The notes beneath the pieces were generated by a model. The model did no database searches and was not told the origin of the DNA. It worked only from the letters and a program-made list of their open reading frames with translations. A program made the translations under genes and the position numbers. A DNA stretch of 12,039 nt from an uncultured Eubacteriales bacterium. Its GTDB lineage: Bacteria; Bacillota; Clostridia; UMGS1810. The DNA is taken from positions 1 to 12,039 of the forward strand of contig USKN01000037.1 in assembly GCA_900555295.1 (NCBI GenBank), in the 5' to 3' direction. Below are positions 1 through 7,400 of the stretch, piece after piece (the stretch's first letter is position 1; every line of letters starts with the position of its first letter).

Positions 1-161
1 GTTGGCCTGCCCATAAAGTCAAAAGCTATTGCGTTTGGATATTTTTTTGCAACATTATCTACTGCTTCAAATAAAGAACCTTCAAAATAATTAAGATGCA
101 TAGGCACATCACCCATATGATTTTTCCAGGGTGTTTTAACTTTTACCTCAACCGTATTCAT
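1..161 (-). CDS. AMP-dependent acyl-CoA synthetase (N-terminal fragment, runs off window)
   Basis: Only the first 53 codons are in the window; the rest lies beyond position 1. The translation starts MNTVEVKVKTPWKNHMGD and continues through LFEAVDNVAKKYPNAIAFDF with a final MGRP. This 'x-xEAVxxxAxKYPxxIAxxFMGR' pattern is the usual N-terminus of the ANL superfamily (long-chain fatty acid or related acyl-CoA ligases), ahead of the ATP-binding core, which is not visible. Such enzymes activate a carboxylate with ATP and attach it to CoA. The start ATG (159-161) lies one base after the TGA stop of the upstream gene (TGA-T-ATG), so the two are almost certainly co-transcribed and translationally coupled. 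A GAGGAAG ribosome binding site sits about 174-180, inside the end of the upstream gene. The substrate cannot be judged from this fragment; the family call is fairly safe, the chain-length class is not. Confidence 0.75.
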   Translation of the reverse strand, partial: MNTVEVKVKTPWKNHMGDVPMHLNYFEGSLFEAVDNVAKKYPNAIAFDFMGRP

Positions 162-162
162 A

Positions 163-1053
163 TCAATATTCCACTTCCTCATCCAAACGTTTTTCAAGCA
201 ATTCGGGGTTTTCAAGTAATTTTTTAAGTAATTTTACCGTTTTTGAAAAATAATACCCGTCTGCTATTCTTTCATCTACCGTAAGTCCCAAATCCACGCT
301 GTCTTTCATTTCAAAAGTACCGTCATCATTGTAAAACGGTCGTATTTTTCTTTCACCCACAATAACAAAAACCGATGTGGTTCCCCAATTTGTAAGATGA
401 TGATAACCTGAATGAAGTTTTATTGACCCAAGATTTGATAAAATTACCGATGAATAATACGGGTCGCTGTGTATAAGCGCACGCGGAACTTTACCTCTTT
501 TTTCGAGTGCACAAATAACCGACAGAATAAATTTTGAAATAAACCGGGGTAATTTATTAAATACATTCATAGCGTCAACAGTAGAATCTTTTTGCTCTCC
601 GCTGCGGCACGATGAAACCTGCCTGTAAATATCGTTATGAATACTGTCTATATTATCACTTGGTTTTGAACGAATAAACGCAAGTCCCTCCTCCGAAGTA
701 TCGGAAAATATTTTTTTAATAACAAATGCCGCCGAAACCTCATACCGTTCGTAATAATTTTTGTTTGCAATAAATCTGTTCATTTTGGGACGTAATGTAA
801 CGGTTTTTAAAACCGCCGTTACAATAACCTGAAACAGATTGTACTTGTATTCAATATTTTCGGTGTTCTTTTTTTCAAGATATGCATTTAAATTGGTTAA
901 ATCTATGCGCTCCGAAACAAATGCCTCGTTATCGCATCTGTTTGGATATATATTCGGCATAATAAAATGCATAGCATCGATATTTTTTAAAAGACGGCCG
1001 TCTTTTCTGTCACCAAATTTTCTCTTTGGCAATATATCGTTTGTATTTGACAT
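163..1053 (-). CDS. 2-oxoacid dehydrogenase E2-like acyltransferase (catalytic domain only, CAT superfamily)
   Basis: The protein is 296 aa from the chosen start (MSNTNDILPK). It resembles the catalytic domain of 2-oxoacid dehydrogenase E2 subunits: a central strand/loop VILSNLGSIKL (about 203-213), then TSVFVIVGERK (about 226-236) and a C-terminal GLTVDERIADG (256-266) in the place of the family's DHRxxDG motif. There is no lipoyl domain and no E3-binding domain, so it is not a normal dehydrogenase-complex subunit. The residue matching the catalytic His is Glu261; the Asp of the motif (Asp265) is kept. A longer frame exists, starting at 1095, but it would contain the -10 box (1084-1089). The ATG at 1051-1053 has a GGGGGAG ribosome binding site (1058-1064), so that start is used. 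It is followed one base later by an acyl-CoA synthetase gene, which suggests that both act on the same acyl group, for example the ligase making an acyl-CoA donor. The acceptor is unknown, and whether the protein is catalytic is open. Confidence 0.75.
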   Translation of the reverse strand: MSNTNDILPKRKFGDRKDGRLLKNIDAMHFIMPNIYPNRCDNEAFVSERIDLTNLNAYLEKKNTENIEYKYNLFQVIVTAVLKTVTLRPKMNRFIANKNYYERYEVSAAFVIKKIFSDTSEEGLAFIRSKPSDNIDSIHNDIYRQVSSCRSGEQKDSTVDAMNVFNKLPRFISKFILSVICALEKRGKVPRALIHSDPYYSSVILSNLGSIKLHSGYHHLTNWGTTSVFVIVGERKIRPFYNDDGTFEMKDSVDLGLTVDERIADGYYFSKTVKLLKKLLENPELLEKRLDEEVEY

Positions 1054-1083
1054 TTTTCTCCCCCGTTCGCTCTTTATAATGCT

Positions 1084-1112
1084 ATTATATTCCATATTTC
1101 AAATAAAGTCAA
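1084..1112 (-). promoter_or_regulatory. Sigma-70/SigA promoter of the E2-like/acyl-CoA synthetase operon
   Basis: On the minus strand TTGACT (1107-1112) and a perfect TATAAT (1084-1089) are separated by exactly 17 bp. Transcription should start near 1077, giving a short leader before the ATG at 1053. The position of the -10 box rules out the longer in-frame start at 1095. Confidence 0.8.
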
Positions 1113-1129
1113 GAATTTGTATAAGAATA

Positions 1130-1153
1130 CGGGCAATCTTATGTGACTGCCCG
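1130..1153 (-). terminator. Possible weak terminator after the beta-propeller gene
   Basis: CGGGCA (1130-1135) pairs with TGCCCG (1148-1153) around a 12-nt loop, 22 bp past the stop codon of the minus-strand gene at 1175. On the minus strand it is followed by a mixed T-rich run (TATTCTTATACAAATTCTT) rather than a clean U-tract. It sits directly before the next operon's promoter, as expected for a terminator, but the stem is short. Confidence 0.45.
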
Positions 1154-1174
1154 CCATTTAAAAGTACAAACCTT

Positions 1175-2416
1175 CTAATTGTTATTTATATAGTTTTTTA
1201 AGTTGAATTTTGAAAGCCGTATATGCTTTCGATCCACGGTATAAGACATATACACATCATCTCCGTATACATCGGCATACGGATAGAATAAACTCTCTTT
1301 CATTTCGGCAACCAATACAACTTCGCTCTTGCCCAAATTGTTTTGGTTTACTTTAATAATTCCAAATCCGTTGCGGTCTATGGGTGCGTGTATTAAATAA
1401 AGCTCGCCGCCGTAAACAATAAAATCCGAACGTGACTGTGTATCTCTTATTATACACGGTTTTTCCCACTTGTTTTCTACCAAGTCGTAACAGGTTAAAA
1501 ATGCGTGCAAACACTCGTGCTGACGTACAAAATAATAGCATTTGTCGCCTAAAACATAAGTTGCGTTTTCCCACAGCGACATATTTATAAAATCGGGTGC
1601 CGAAACATACTCCCACGTTATAAAATCTTTGCTTTTTATAATACAGTTAAAAAATCCCGTATATGCTCCTGTGTAATAATACGTTTCGCCGTTTTCATCT
1701 CTGCTTGTAATTTTTTGCATAATGCCTATATCGGTATGCATTTTTTTGTATGCTATATCATTGCACGCAAGTGCATCCTGAATACCCGACATACTAAAAT
1801 CGTTTGTTATATCTCCCACTTTAAATCTGTTTGGGTGTATGGCGCTCAACGTTTTGTTTGAAATACTGAAAGTGCAGTAAAACCTGTAATACTGTTTGTC
1901 TGCCGACGCGGTCCACATAATATAAATTTCGTCGCCACCATTGTACATAAGTATTGTATCGTAAAGTGCGTCTATAGTCTTGCCGTCAAGCGTATCGCCT
2001 ACTTTTTGAACCTGAACTATTGTCATATCACTTGTATTGTCAACAGGGCAAAAAGCCAATCGCGCTTCTTGCTTATTTGGGTCCTCGGCTTCGCTTCCCG
2101 TATTTGCATAATATGACATATAAATAATTCCGTCTATTATTTTAAATGTGGAAACGTGTACCATTAAGTCGGGGTTTTCTTCATTGTGAGCTTTGCAGTA
2201 CTTATCGTCTCTCTCAAAATCCGCAATTATATTTTTCTTTAGCTCCTTCACACATTTTTCGCCCAATTTTTTTGCATTTTCATCATTACCCGGTACAATA
2301 AATTCGTTATACATCATTATTGGGGCCTCGGGTGTTATCTTATGTTTTTTATTACACACAGCATTATCGCTGTAAATGTTTAAATCCGGCACGTCTTTTT
2401 TTACAATTGAACTCAT
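1175..2416 (-). CDS. Intracellular beta-propeller protein, putative glycosidase (sialidase/GH43-like fold)
   Basis: The protein has 413 aa, no signal peptide and no membrane segment, so it is probably cytoplasmic. It is built of repeated beta-rich blades with aromatic turns, each of the kind 'IIYMSYYANTG' (about 93-103), 'EIYIMWTASADKQYYRFYC' (about 162-180), 'TYYYTGAYTGFFNCIIKS' (about 245-262), 'KCYYFVRQHE' (about 293-302), 'GELYLIHAPIDRNGFGI' (about 341-357) and 'VYMSYTVDRKHIRLSKF' (about 391-407). That pattern is typical of five- or six-bladed propellers used by GH43, GH32, GH130 and sialidase-type enzymes. I cannot assign a family, and no catalytic triad can be named with confidence; acidic candidates include Asp in RSDF (about 332-335) and TVDRKH. 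The ATG at 2414-2416 has AAGGAG upstream with 9-nt spacing. The gene is divergent from an AraC regulator with which it shares a palindromic promoter region, which suggests sugar-responsive control and a role in oligosaccharide use. Fold call about 0.7, enzyme role about 0.4. Confidence 0.6.
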   Translation of the reverse strand: MSSIVKKDVPDLNIYSDNAVCNKKHKITPEAPIMMYNEFIVPGNDENAKKLGEKCVKELKKNIIADFERDDKYCKAHNEENPDLMVHVSTFKIIDGIIYMSYYANTGSEAEDPNKQEARLAFCPVDNTSDMTIVQVQKVGDTLDGKTIDALYDTILMYNGGDEIYIMWTASADKQYYRFYCTFSISNKTLSAIHPNRFKVGDITNDFSMSGIQDALACNDIAYKKMHTDIGIMQKITSRDENGETYYYTGAYTGFFNCIIKSKDFITWEYVSAPDFINMSLWENATYVLGDKCYYFVRQHECLHAFLTCYDLVENKWEKPCIIRDTQSRSDFIVYGGELYLIHAPIDRNGFGIIKVNQNNLGKSEVVLVAEMKESLFYPYADVYGDDVYMSYTVDRKHIRLSKFNLKNYINNN

Positions 2417-2448
2417 AAAAAAATTCTCCTTTTATTTTATTATTTGTC

Positions 2449-2477
2449 TTGTATTATACGACAAATTATGTTATAAT
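2449..2477 (+). promoter_or_regulatory. Promoter of the AraC-family regulator gene
   Basis: A perfect TATAAT (2472-2477) is preceded by TG one base upstream (2469-2470), an extended -10. The -35 is a poor TTGTAT (2449-2454) at 17-bp spacing. The expected start is near 2484, giving a leader of about 59 nt. The weak -35 fits dependence on an activator or autoregulation. Confidence 0.65.
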
Positions 2478-2481
2478 ACAA
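2453..2481 (-). promoter_or_regulatory. Promoter of the beta-propeller gene, mirror image of the AraC promoter
   Basis: On the minus strand TATAAT (2453-2458) has TTGTAT (2476-2481) 17 bp upstream, the exact mirror of the opposite promoter. It lacks the TG extension (it reads TCG before TATAAT), so it should be the weaker of the two without an activator. The expected start is near 2446, about 30 nt before the ATG at 2416. Confidence 0.6.
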
Positions 2482-2542
2482 GACAAATAACACATAAATT
2501 AAGCCAAAAATATCACTTTAAATTTAAAATCGGGAGATAAAT

Positions 2543-3328
2543 ATGAATTATATACATCAATACCACACCGAACCTCAAATAATACATAATACAAAAATTG
2601 ACTTTGTTCCCCACCTGCACGATGAAGTTGAAATAATTGCCATTTTTGGCGGAAGTGCAACCGTTACGGCCGACGGATATTCTTATAATGTATCGGAGGG
2701 CGATTTTGTAATAGTGTTTCCCAACGTTGTGCACAGCTATTCGCTCGAAAAAAACGTTGATGTGGGAAAGTTTATATTCAGTGCCGATCAAACTCCCGAA
2801 CTTAACGCACTCTTAAAAGACAAACGCCCCAAAACTCCCGTTATAGGCAAATGCAAAACGCAAAATACAAATCTTATTTTGCTTGCAAAAGATATTTTGC
2901 AATATTTTAAAACATCATCCGACGCGGTAAAAAAGGCATACTTGCTTTTGCTTTTGGGAAAACTTTTGGAATTATGCGAATTTGAAGATTGTAAAAATTA
3001 TAACGATACCGTTGTACTTAAAATTTTTGATTACTGCAAGAAAAACTTTTGCGGCGACATTACTTTAGAAAGTGTGGCAAAAGCTCTTTTTGTGAGCAAA
3101 AGCTATGTATCGCATATATTTTGCTGTAAGCTTAAAATTAATTTCAGAAATTACATAAATACATTAAGAATAAACAAAGCCGCCTCGCTTTTGCGCCAAA
3201 ATAACATAAGCGCAACCGAGGCAGCCCAACAAAGCGGCTTTGGAAGTATACGAACATTTAACCGCGCGTTTTTAAAATATATGGGCGTAACTCCAAAGGA
3301 GTATAAAAAGAGTACTCAAAATAGTTAA
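2543..3328 (+). CDS. AraC-family transcriptional regulator with cupin sensor domain
   Basis: The protein has 261 aa, a usual size for cupin-type AraC regulators. The N-terminal half is a cupin-like ligand pocket: HLHDEVEIIAIFGGSATV (24-41) with the HxH pattern, then GDFVIVFPNVVHSY (53-66). The C-terminal domain has two helix-turn-helix units, LESVAKALFVSKSYVSHIF (about 175-193) and ISATEAAQQSGFGSIRTFNR (222-241), ending in the classic GVTPKEYKKS signature (248-257). Such proteins usually sense a sugar and activate neighbouring catabolic genes. The ATG (2543-2545) follows a GGGAGA ribosome binding site (2532-2537). It is divergent from the beta-propeller gene and should bind the palindromic region between them; GACAAAT direct copies 22 bp apart fit the two-HTH spacing of the family. 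The ligand is unknown. Confidence 0.92.
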   Translation: MNYIHQYHTEPQIIHNTKIDFVPHLHDEVEIIAIFGGSATVTADGYSYNVSEGDFVIVFPNVVHSYSLEKNVDVGKFIFSADQTPELNALLKDKRPKTPVIGKCKTQNTNLILLAKDILQYFKTSSDAVKKAYLLLLLGKLLELCEFEDCKNYNDTVVLKIFDYCKKNFCGDITLESVAKALFVSKSYVSHIFCCKLKINFRNYINTLRINKAASLLRQNNISATEAAQQSGFGSIRTFNRAFLKYMGVTPKEYKKSTQNS

Positions 3329-3347
3329 CCGAAAAAATTGAACCAAT

Positions 3348-3386
3348 GCGGGTTTAGCTATCATTCGGCTAATTTTGCGAACCCGC
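3348..3386. terminator. Hairpin between convergent genes, possible bidirectional terminator
   Basis: GCGGGTT (3348-3354) pairs with AACCCGC (3380-3386), and a nested TAGC (3355-3358)/GCTA (3368-3371) adds a second stem inside the loop. It lies between the AraC gene (plus, ends 3328) and the YgjV gene (minus, ends 3369), overlapping the last codons of the latter. A T-run is found on the minus side at 3332-3337 but it is 10 nt from the stem; on the plus side a T-run starts near 3400. The tract distances are not ideal for either direction. Confidence 0.5.
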
Positions 3387-3902
3387 TCTGCGAAAATCAT
3401 TTTTAAAAAATGATATTACAATAGAAACTAAAGATATTGACTCATTTATAATTCCGGCATATGACCCCGCAAAAACGTCATAAATAATAAACGAAATACA
3501 AACGGGAACAGATAACAGCCTTGTAAACTTGGGGCTTTTTACCCAAAGCGAAATTGTAACAAGCGTTGATGCACACATAGGCAAAAAACTTATTGCCGAT
3601 TTCCACGATATTATGGTAAGCGTCCAGCTTACCGCAATAAACAAAACAGGCCACAAAAGCGACTTTGCCCATTTTTTATCGCTGTGCATAAAAATTGTTT
3701 CACGTGCAATACCCACCAAATTTGGTATTGCACCGGCATATGCACCCAAAAAAATGTAATGCACGCCCCATAAAACATCTGCGCATAGCTTGCGAAACAA
3801 TAATTTGTTTCTTTCTTTTTGCTGATACAAACTAAAGAGCATATATACTCCGCCAAGTCCCAATATTTGTGCAAGTACGTTAATTAATATATCTTTTGTC
3901 AT
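3369..3902 (-). CDS. YgjV-family inner membrane protein
   Basis: The protein has 177 aa and is strongly hydrophobic, with about five to six membrane segments: roughly 5-25, 42-66, 81-100, 104-121, 128-146 and 150-166. The stretch after the first segment, LYQQKERNKLLFRKLCADVL (25-44) followed by WGVHYIFLGAYAGAIPN, is characteristic of the YgjV family (Pfam Imp-YgjV), small membrane proteins of unknown function found in many bacteria. The start ATG (3900-3902) has an AAAGGA ribosome binding site and its own clear promoter, so it is a separate transcription unit. It ends in a basic tail (NDFRRAGSQN). No neighbour here points to a role, and I do not assign one. The 19-bp palindrome at 3396-3414 falls in its last codons (SFFKND). 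Confidence 0.8.
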   Translation of the reverse strand: MTKDILINVLAQILGLGGVYMLFSLYQQKERNKLLFRKLCADVLWGVHYIFLGAYAGAIPNLVGIARETIFMHSDKKWAKSLLWPVLFIAVSWTLTIISWKSAISFLPMCASTLVTISLWVKSPKFTRLLSVPVCISFIIYDVFAGSYAGIINESISLVSIVISFFKNDFRRAGSQN

Positions 3903-3934
3903 TGTTATCTGTCCTTTTTTGAAATTTTTATTAC

Positions 3935-3963
3935 ATTATAGGACATATTTAATCATATTTCAA
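3935..3963 (-). promoter_or_regulatory. Sigma-70/SigA promoter of the YgjV-family gene
   Basis: On the minus strand TTGAAA (3958-3963) and a perfect TATAAT (3935-3940) are separated by 17 bp. The start is expected near 3928, about 26 nt before the ATG. A second TATAAT lies upstream at 3971-3976, but I see no good -35 for it. Confidence 0.7.
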
Positions 3964-3998
3964 GTCATATATTATAACAAACAAGACATAATTATCAC

Positions 3999-4118
3999 TA
4001 TACAGTGTACCTTTGCACACAACCCCAAGAGAACTGAATGAATGAAAAAATAAAAATACAGTTAAACTACACCATACTGCATACAAAGGTACGCCTAGTG
4101 GTGAAGCTTGACTGTATA
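3999..4118. mobile_element. Candidate MITE-like element at the permease break (~116 bp plus TA flanks)
   Basis: TACAGT (4001-4006) and ACTGTA (4111-4116) form perfect inverted ends, each flanked outside by TA (3999-4000 and 4117-4118). Further in, GTACCTTTG (4007-4015) is mirrored by CAAAGGTAC (4084-4092), though on the right it is set back from the end by an extra 18 nt (4093-4110). The element has no coding capacity. The ABC permease coding similarity stops at the codon next to its right border (4119). TA duplication with TACAGT ends is the style of IS630/Tc1-mariner non-autonomous elements, but I recognise no named family. It could instead be a scar of a larger insertion or deletion. Confidence 0.45.
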
Positions 4119-4448
4119 ATGTGCCATTTCGTTTATAATTACCGCAATTACAACAGGCGGCAGGTAGCCTAAAACGAGCGACCATAAAACGTACTGCACC
4201 GTGTTCCATAACGTGGGCAAAAACTGCGTGTGCGTTATAACCTTTCTAAAGTTGTCGAACCCGCAAAAATCACCGGGTGTGTAGGCATTCATTTTAAAGA
4301 ATGCCCACACGGCACCGAGTACAGTGGGGCGCCAAATTAAAAGATACAGTACAACCACAGCGGGCAAAAGCAATATCCACGCGTCGATGTTGTTACGAAG
4401 CCGCATTTTTTTAGATAACTTACTGTTGTTTAAATGTGAATTTTTCAT
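4095..4448 (-). pseudogene. Truncated ABC sugar transporter permease (LplB/UgpA type), N-terminal 110 residues only
   Basis: The frame encodes 117 aa against about 290-320 aa for the family. The visible part is the typical N-terminus of carbohydrate permeases of the LplB/UgpA group: a basic tail, membrane segment DAWILLLPAVVVLYLLIWRP (22-41), periplasmic-side loop AFFKMNAYTPGDFCGFDNFR (49-68), then TLWNTVQYVLWSLVLGYLPP (79-98) and VVIAVIINEMAH (99-110). The last seven residues (YTVKLHH) come from the MITE-like element. The remaining membrane segments and the EAA loop that docks the ATPase are missing, so it cannot work as a transporter subunit. The ATG at 4446-4448 has a GAAAGGAAG ribosome binding site and follows the glycosidase stop by 16 nt, so it was the distal gene of that operon. 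In intact loci of this type a second permease and a binding lipoprotein usually follow; neither is present here. Confidence 0.8.
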
Positions 4449-4464
4449 TCAACCGCTTCCTTTC

Positions 4465-7400
4465 TTAACTGCCAAATCCCGTATCGGTTATTTTAACAAC
4501 AGAACTGTATACACCGTCGGGCTGTACTTTTGCACCGATCGCGCTGCCTTCAAGTTTAAATGTTTTAAATAAACCGGGACGTTTTGTGCCGTTTACTCCC
4601 TCTGTAAATTCTATTACTTTGTCACGATTTAATATATCGGCATCGTTTGCACATATGTTGTAACCAAAATGTGTTCCATCTTTTAAATCTAACGGATAAA
4701 TCTCATTTTTAGGCAATTTTACAAGATAACGCGTAATTTTGCTTTCGTTATCACGTATTATTTTTGCCCAAGTCGGCGACCTTGAACCTGCGGTATTCGG
4801 ATAGCCGGCAGCATATGCCACAACCTCCGTACCGAGAGCCGATTGCCCTACGCCAAACTCATAATCATCGCTGCCGTAGCCTTTGGCTGAATCATCATTA
4901 AGCGTGTCAAATGCAATTTGCAAACTGTCGCCCTGCCACATTTGACTTCCCGTGTAACCCTGATAATGCAAATCATCATACACATCCGTTAAAACATAGT
5001 AATAGTTTTCATCCCATTTCATAAACGATTTAACGGCAATGTTTGATTGTTTCCACGCGTCAAGATTTGTTAAGTCTTCGGGCGAATTAATATGTATCGG
5101 ATATGCGTTTGCCCAATCGGATATATCGCCGTCAAAGCTTTCGGTATCTATTTCACCGTTTGCCTTTACCGCAATTGTAAAATCAAGAAGCTTTTTACCC
5201 TGCGCAAGTATATCACCGTTATCATCGGTTACAGTATACGAAAAATCATATTCGTTAAACGGAACCCTGTTAAATTTGTCAATTTTAAACGATATTCTTT
5301 TTGACTCACCTGCATTTATCTCAAATTTTTGCTCATTGGTTTCAAGCATCCAGCCGTCGGGCGCCTCTATTTTTACCGTACCCGATACTTTATCGTTAAA
5401 AGTATTGTTAATATTTACGGCAACATCTTGCATATTATCCAAAATATCTTCACCGTCGGCAAGCGACGCATTTAATTTTTCTTTTACTTCAACATTCATA
5501 TAACTGCGTTTTAAAAGCTTGCCGTTTTGTTCAATATCTACCGTATATATATGTTTTCCAAAACTTTCGGAATTTGAAACGGTACCGCCGTACGCAACGT
5601 TTGCATACCCGTCTTTTGACACTTTGCAAGGCATTTTATCACCCAATACATTGCCGCTTTCATCACGAAGTATAATATATCCGTCTATATCGTGATTTGA
5701 AAGGTTTTCAATCTCCGTTTTAAATTCATAAGTTTGTCCTTTATACATATTTACATCGGTTTCTTTTAAATAAGTAAATATTGCTCTTGAAACGTCGGGT
5801 GACTCAACATCCATTATTTTTTCTATCCACCCGAGCAAATTATTTGCAAGCATATCCGACGCATAAACGGCTTGATACACCCCGTGCTGATTTTGTTTGT
5901 ATCTATTTCGTATCTCATTTGCCTTTAAATTGTGCTGATGTGCAAAACGCATTACGGCGTCGGTGTATAACAATGAGCTTTGCGGCTCATCTCCCTTTTT
6001 GGCGGCAATTTTACTTTGCACGTTTTTAATATAAGAGTTTGAATTTGGCGCTGTTCCGCCGTAATACGTATATGCGCTTACAAGTCTTTTTGAAATATAG
6101 TAAAGCTCCGATAAAACCGCTGTAACCCTGTCAAATTTTACACTGTCGGGATTTGATTTGTAATTTGTTAAAAGCTCATTTCCATATTGATAAATATTAT
6201 CGATATGCTGCTTCAACTGCGCCGCGTTTTGGCAGGACTGCTCCGAAAAACTTTGCCTGAGTTCATTTAAATATGTTGTATCTATATTGCCGTCGGCAAT
6301 TTTTATTACTCTGTCAAACGAATCATACGTTTTTTCGGCAACCGCCTTGTCCGCATATTCATCGGATATATTGTTAATGTATACCAAATCGGAGGAAACG
6401 GTTATTACATCGGAGTTTATGGGATTGCCGTACATATCCTCCGCCGTTTCGCCGTCTTTTAATTTGTATTCAAATGTTTTATCGCCGTCATCGCTTTTAT
6501 CCCACATTATTGCAAAAAGTTTGCCGAGTTTTTTGTATACATATACATAACTCGATTGGTCTATTTTAAATTTACCCAAATATTCGGAATTTGCACAATA
6601 TTTGTTTAACTGCGTAATGGTAATTACCGCCTCTTTTGGTACAAGATTTAAGTCTATAATTCCCCAATTGTCCTCGTCATCGTTGTAATTCCACCCCGTA
6701 TCCTCAAAAGTATATATGTTTGTAAGACTCATATCCAAATCATCATTGTATATATAAATTTTTGGCATATACTGTGCCTGCGTTATTTTATCAACACTTG
6801 CCGATGACGTTGCGGTAGGGTATCCAACCTCTGTTTGCGTAAGGTCAATCCAACCGCCTATTCTGTCACGCGTGTCACGCATAAGTTCCGTTTTGGGAAT
6901 ATGGCTTCTTGTTATGGAGTTTTTGTCGGGAGTTGTTGGGTGCGAATACGGATGCGACGATAATCCGCCGACATACATAAGTCCTCCGCGTGTAAAAAAT
7001 GCATATGCATAATCATATGCGTCTGCGGTAGTGGCAAGAGGACATCCGTAAAGCGGTATATCGGGATAGCGGTTGTTCATTTCGTATCCCAAACGGTTTG
7101 CCAGCTGAAAATATGTTATCCAATTGTTTGTTTTCCAAAACGATACAATGTTAGGCTCGTTCCACAGCTCAAGGCTGTCCCTTTTTATTCCCTGTTTGTC
7201 GAGATAATCCATAATATCGACGCAATATTCAACCTCGTCGGCAACGTTTTTGTATGTTTTGGGGTCTTCGGAAAAATATAACGGGTTTGAAAATCCCAAA
7301 ATATACGGTGCAAAAACCTGGTTGTATTTTCGCATAAGTCCGTGTTCGTAATTGTGTCTGCCGTTACGGCGTACACCCTTTTCGGTTTCGTTCCAAGACC

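Larger units (their letters stand above)
2440..2490. repeat. Perfect 19-bp inverted repeat spanning the divergent promoter region
   Basis: TTATTTGTCTTGTATTATA (2440-2458) is exactly repeated in reverse complement at 2472-2490, with a 13-nt spacer (2459-2471). The symmetry ends abruptly on both sides. The repeat carries one promoter for each of the flanking divergent genes and three copies of the heptamer GACAAAT (2442-2448 inverted, 2460-2466, 2482-2488). It is a strong operator candidate for the AraC-family regulator encoded next to it. Confidence 0.9.

Noticed and set aside
1054..1095. Longer N-terminus for the E2-like protein (start at 1095)
   Set aside because: The -10 box lies inside it and a strong ribosome binding site serves the ATG at 1053.
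839..1201. Plus-strand open frame of 120 codons
   Set aside because: It runs antisense through the E2-like gene, the promoter and the intergenic hairpin, has no ribosome binding site and reads as low-complexity Phe/Ser/Ile.
3396..3414. AT-rich palindrome ATCATTTTTAAAAAATGAT as a terminator
   Set aside because: It lies in coding sequence of the YgjV gene (Phe-Phe-Lys-Asn codons), has almost no loop and no GC in the stem beyond one pair.
3903..3998. Possible riboswitch or operator upstream of the YgjV gene (AAATATG repeated at 10-bp spacing)
   Set aside because: The leader after the predicted start is only about 26 nt, too short for a riboswitch, and the repeats are simple AT-rich sequence between the promoter boxes.
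3949..4209. Minus-strand open frame of 86 codons across the permease remnant and the MITE-like element
   Set aside because: It is the wrong frame over the permease part, and the remainder comes from non-coding AT-rich sequence; no ribosome binding site.
5039..5503. Plus-strand open frame of 154 codons inside the glycosidase gene
   Set aside because: It is antisense to a region with clear CBM9-like and Ig-like domains and has no recognisable motif; a shadow frame.
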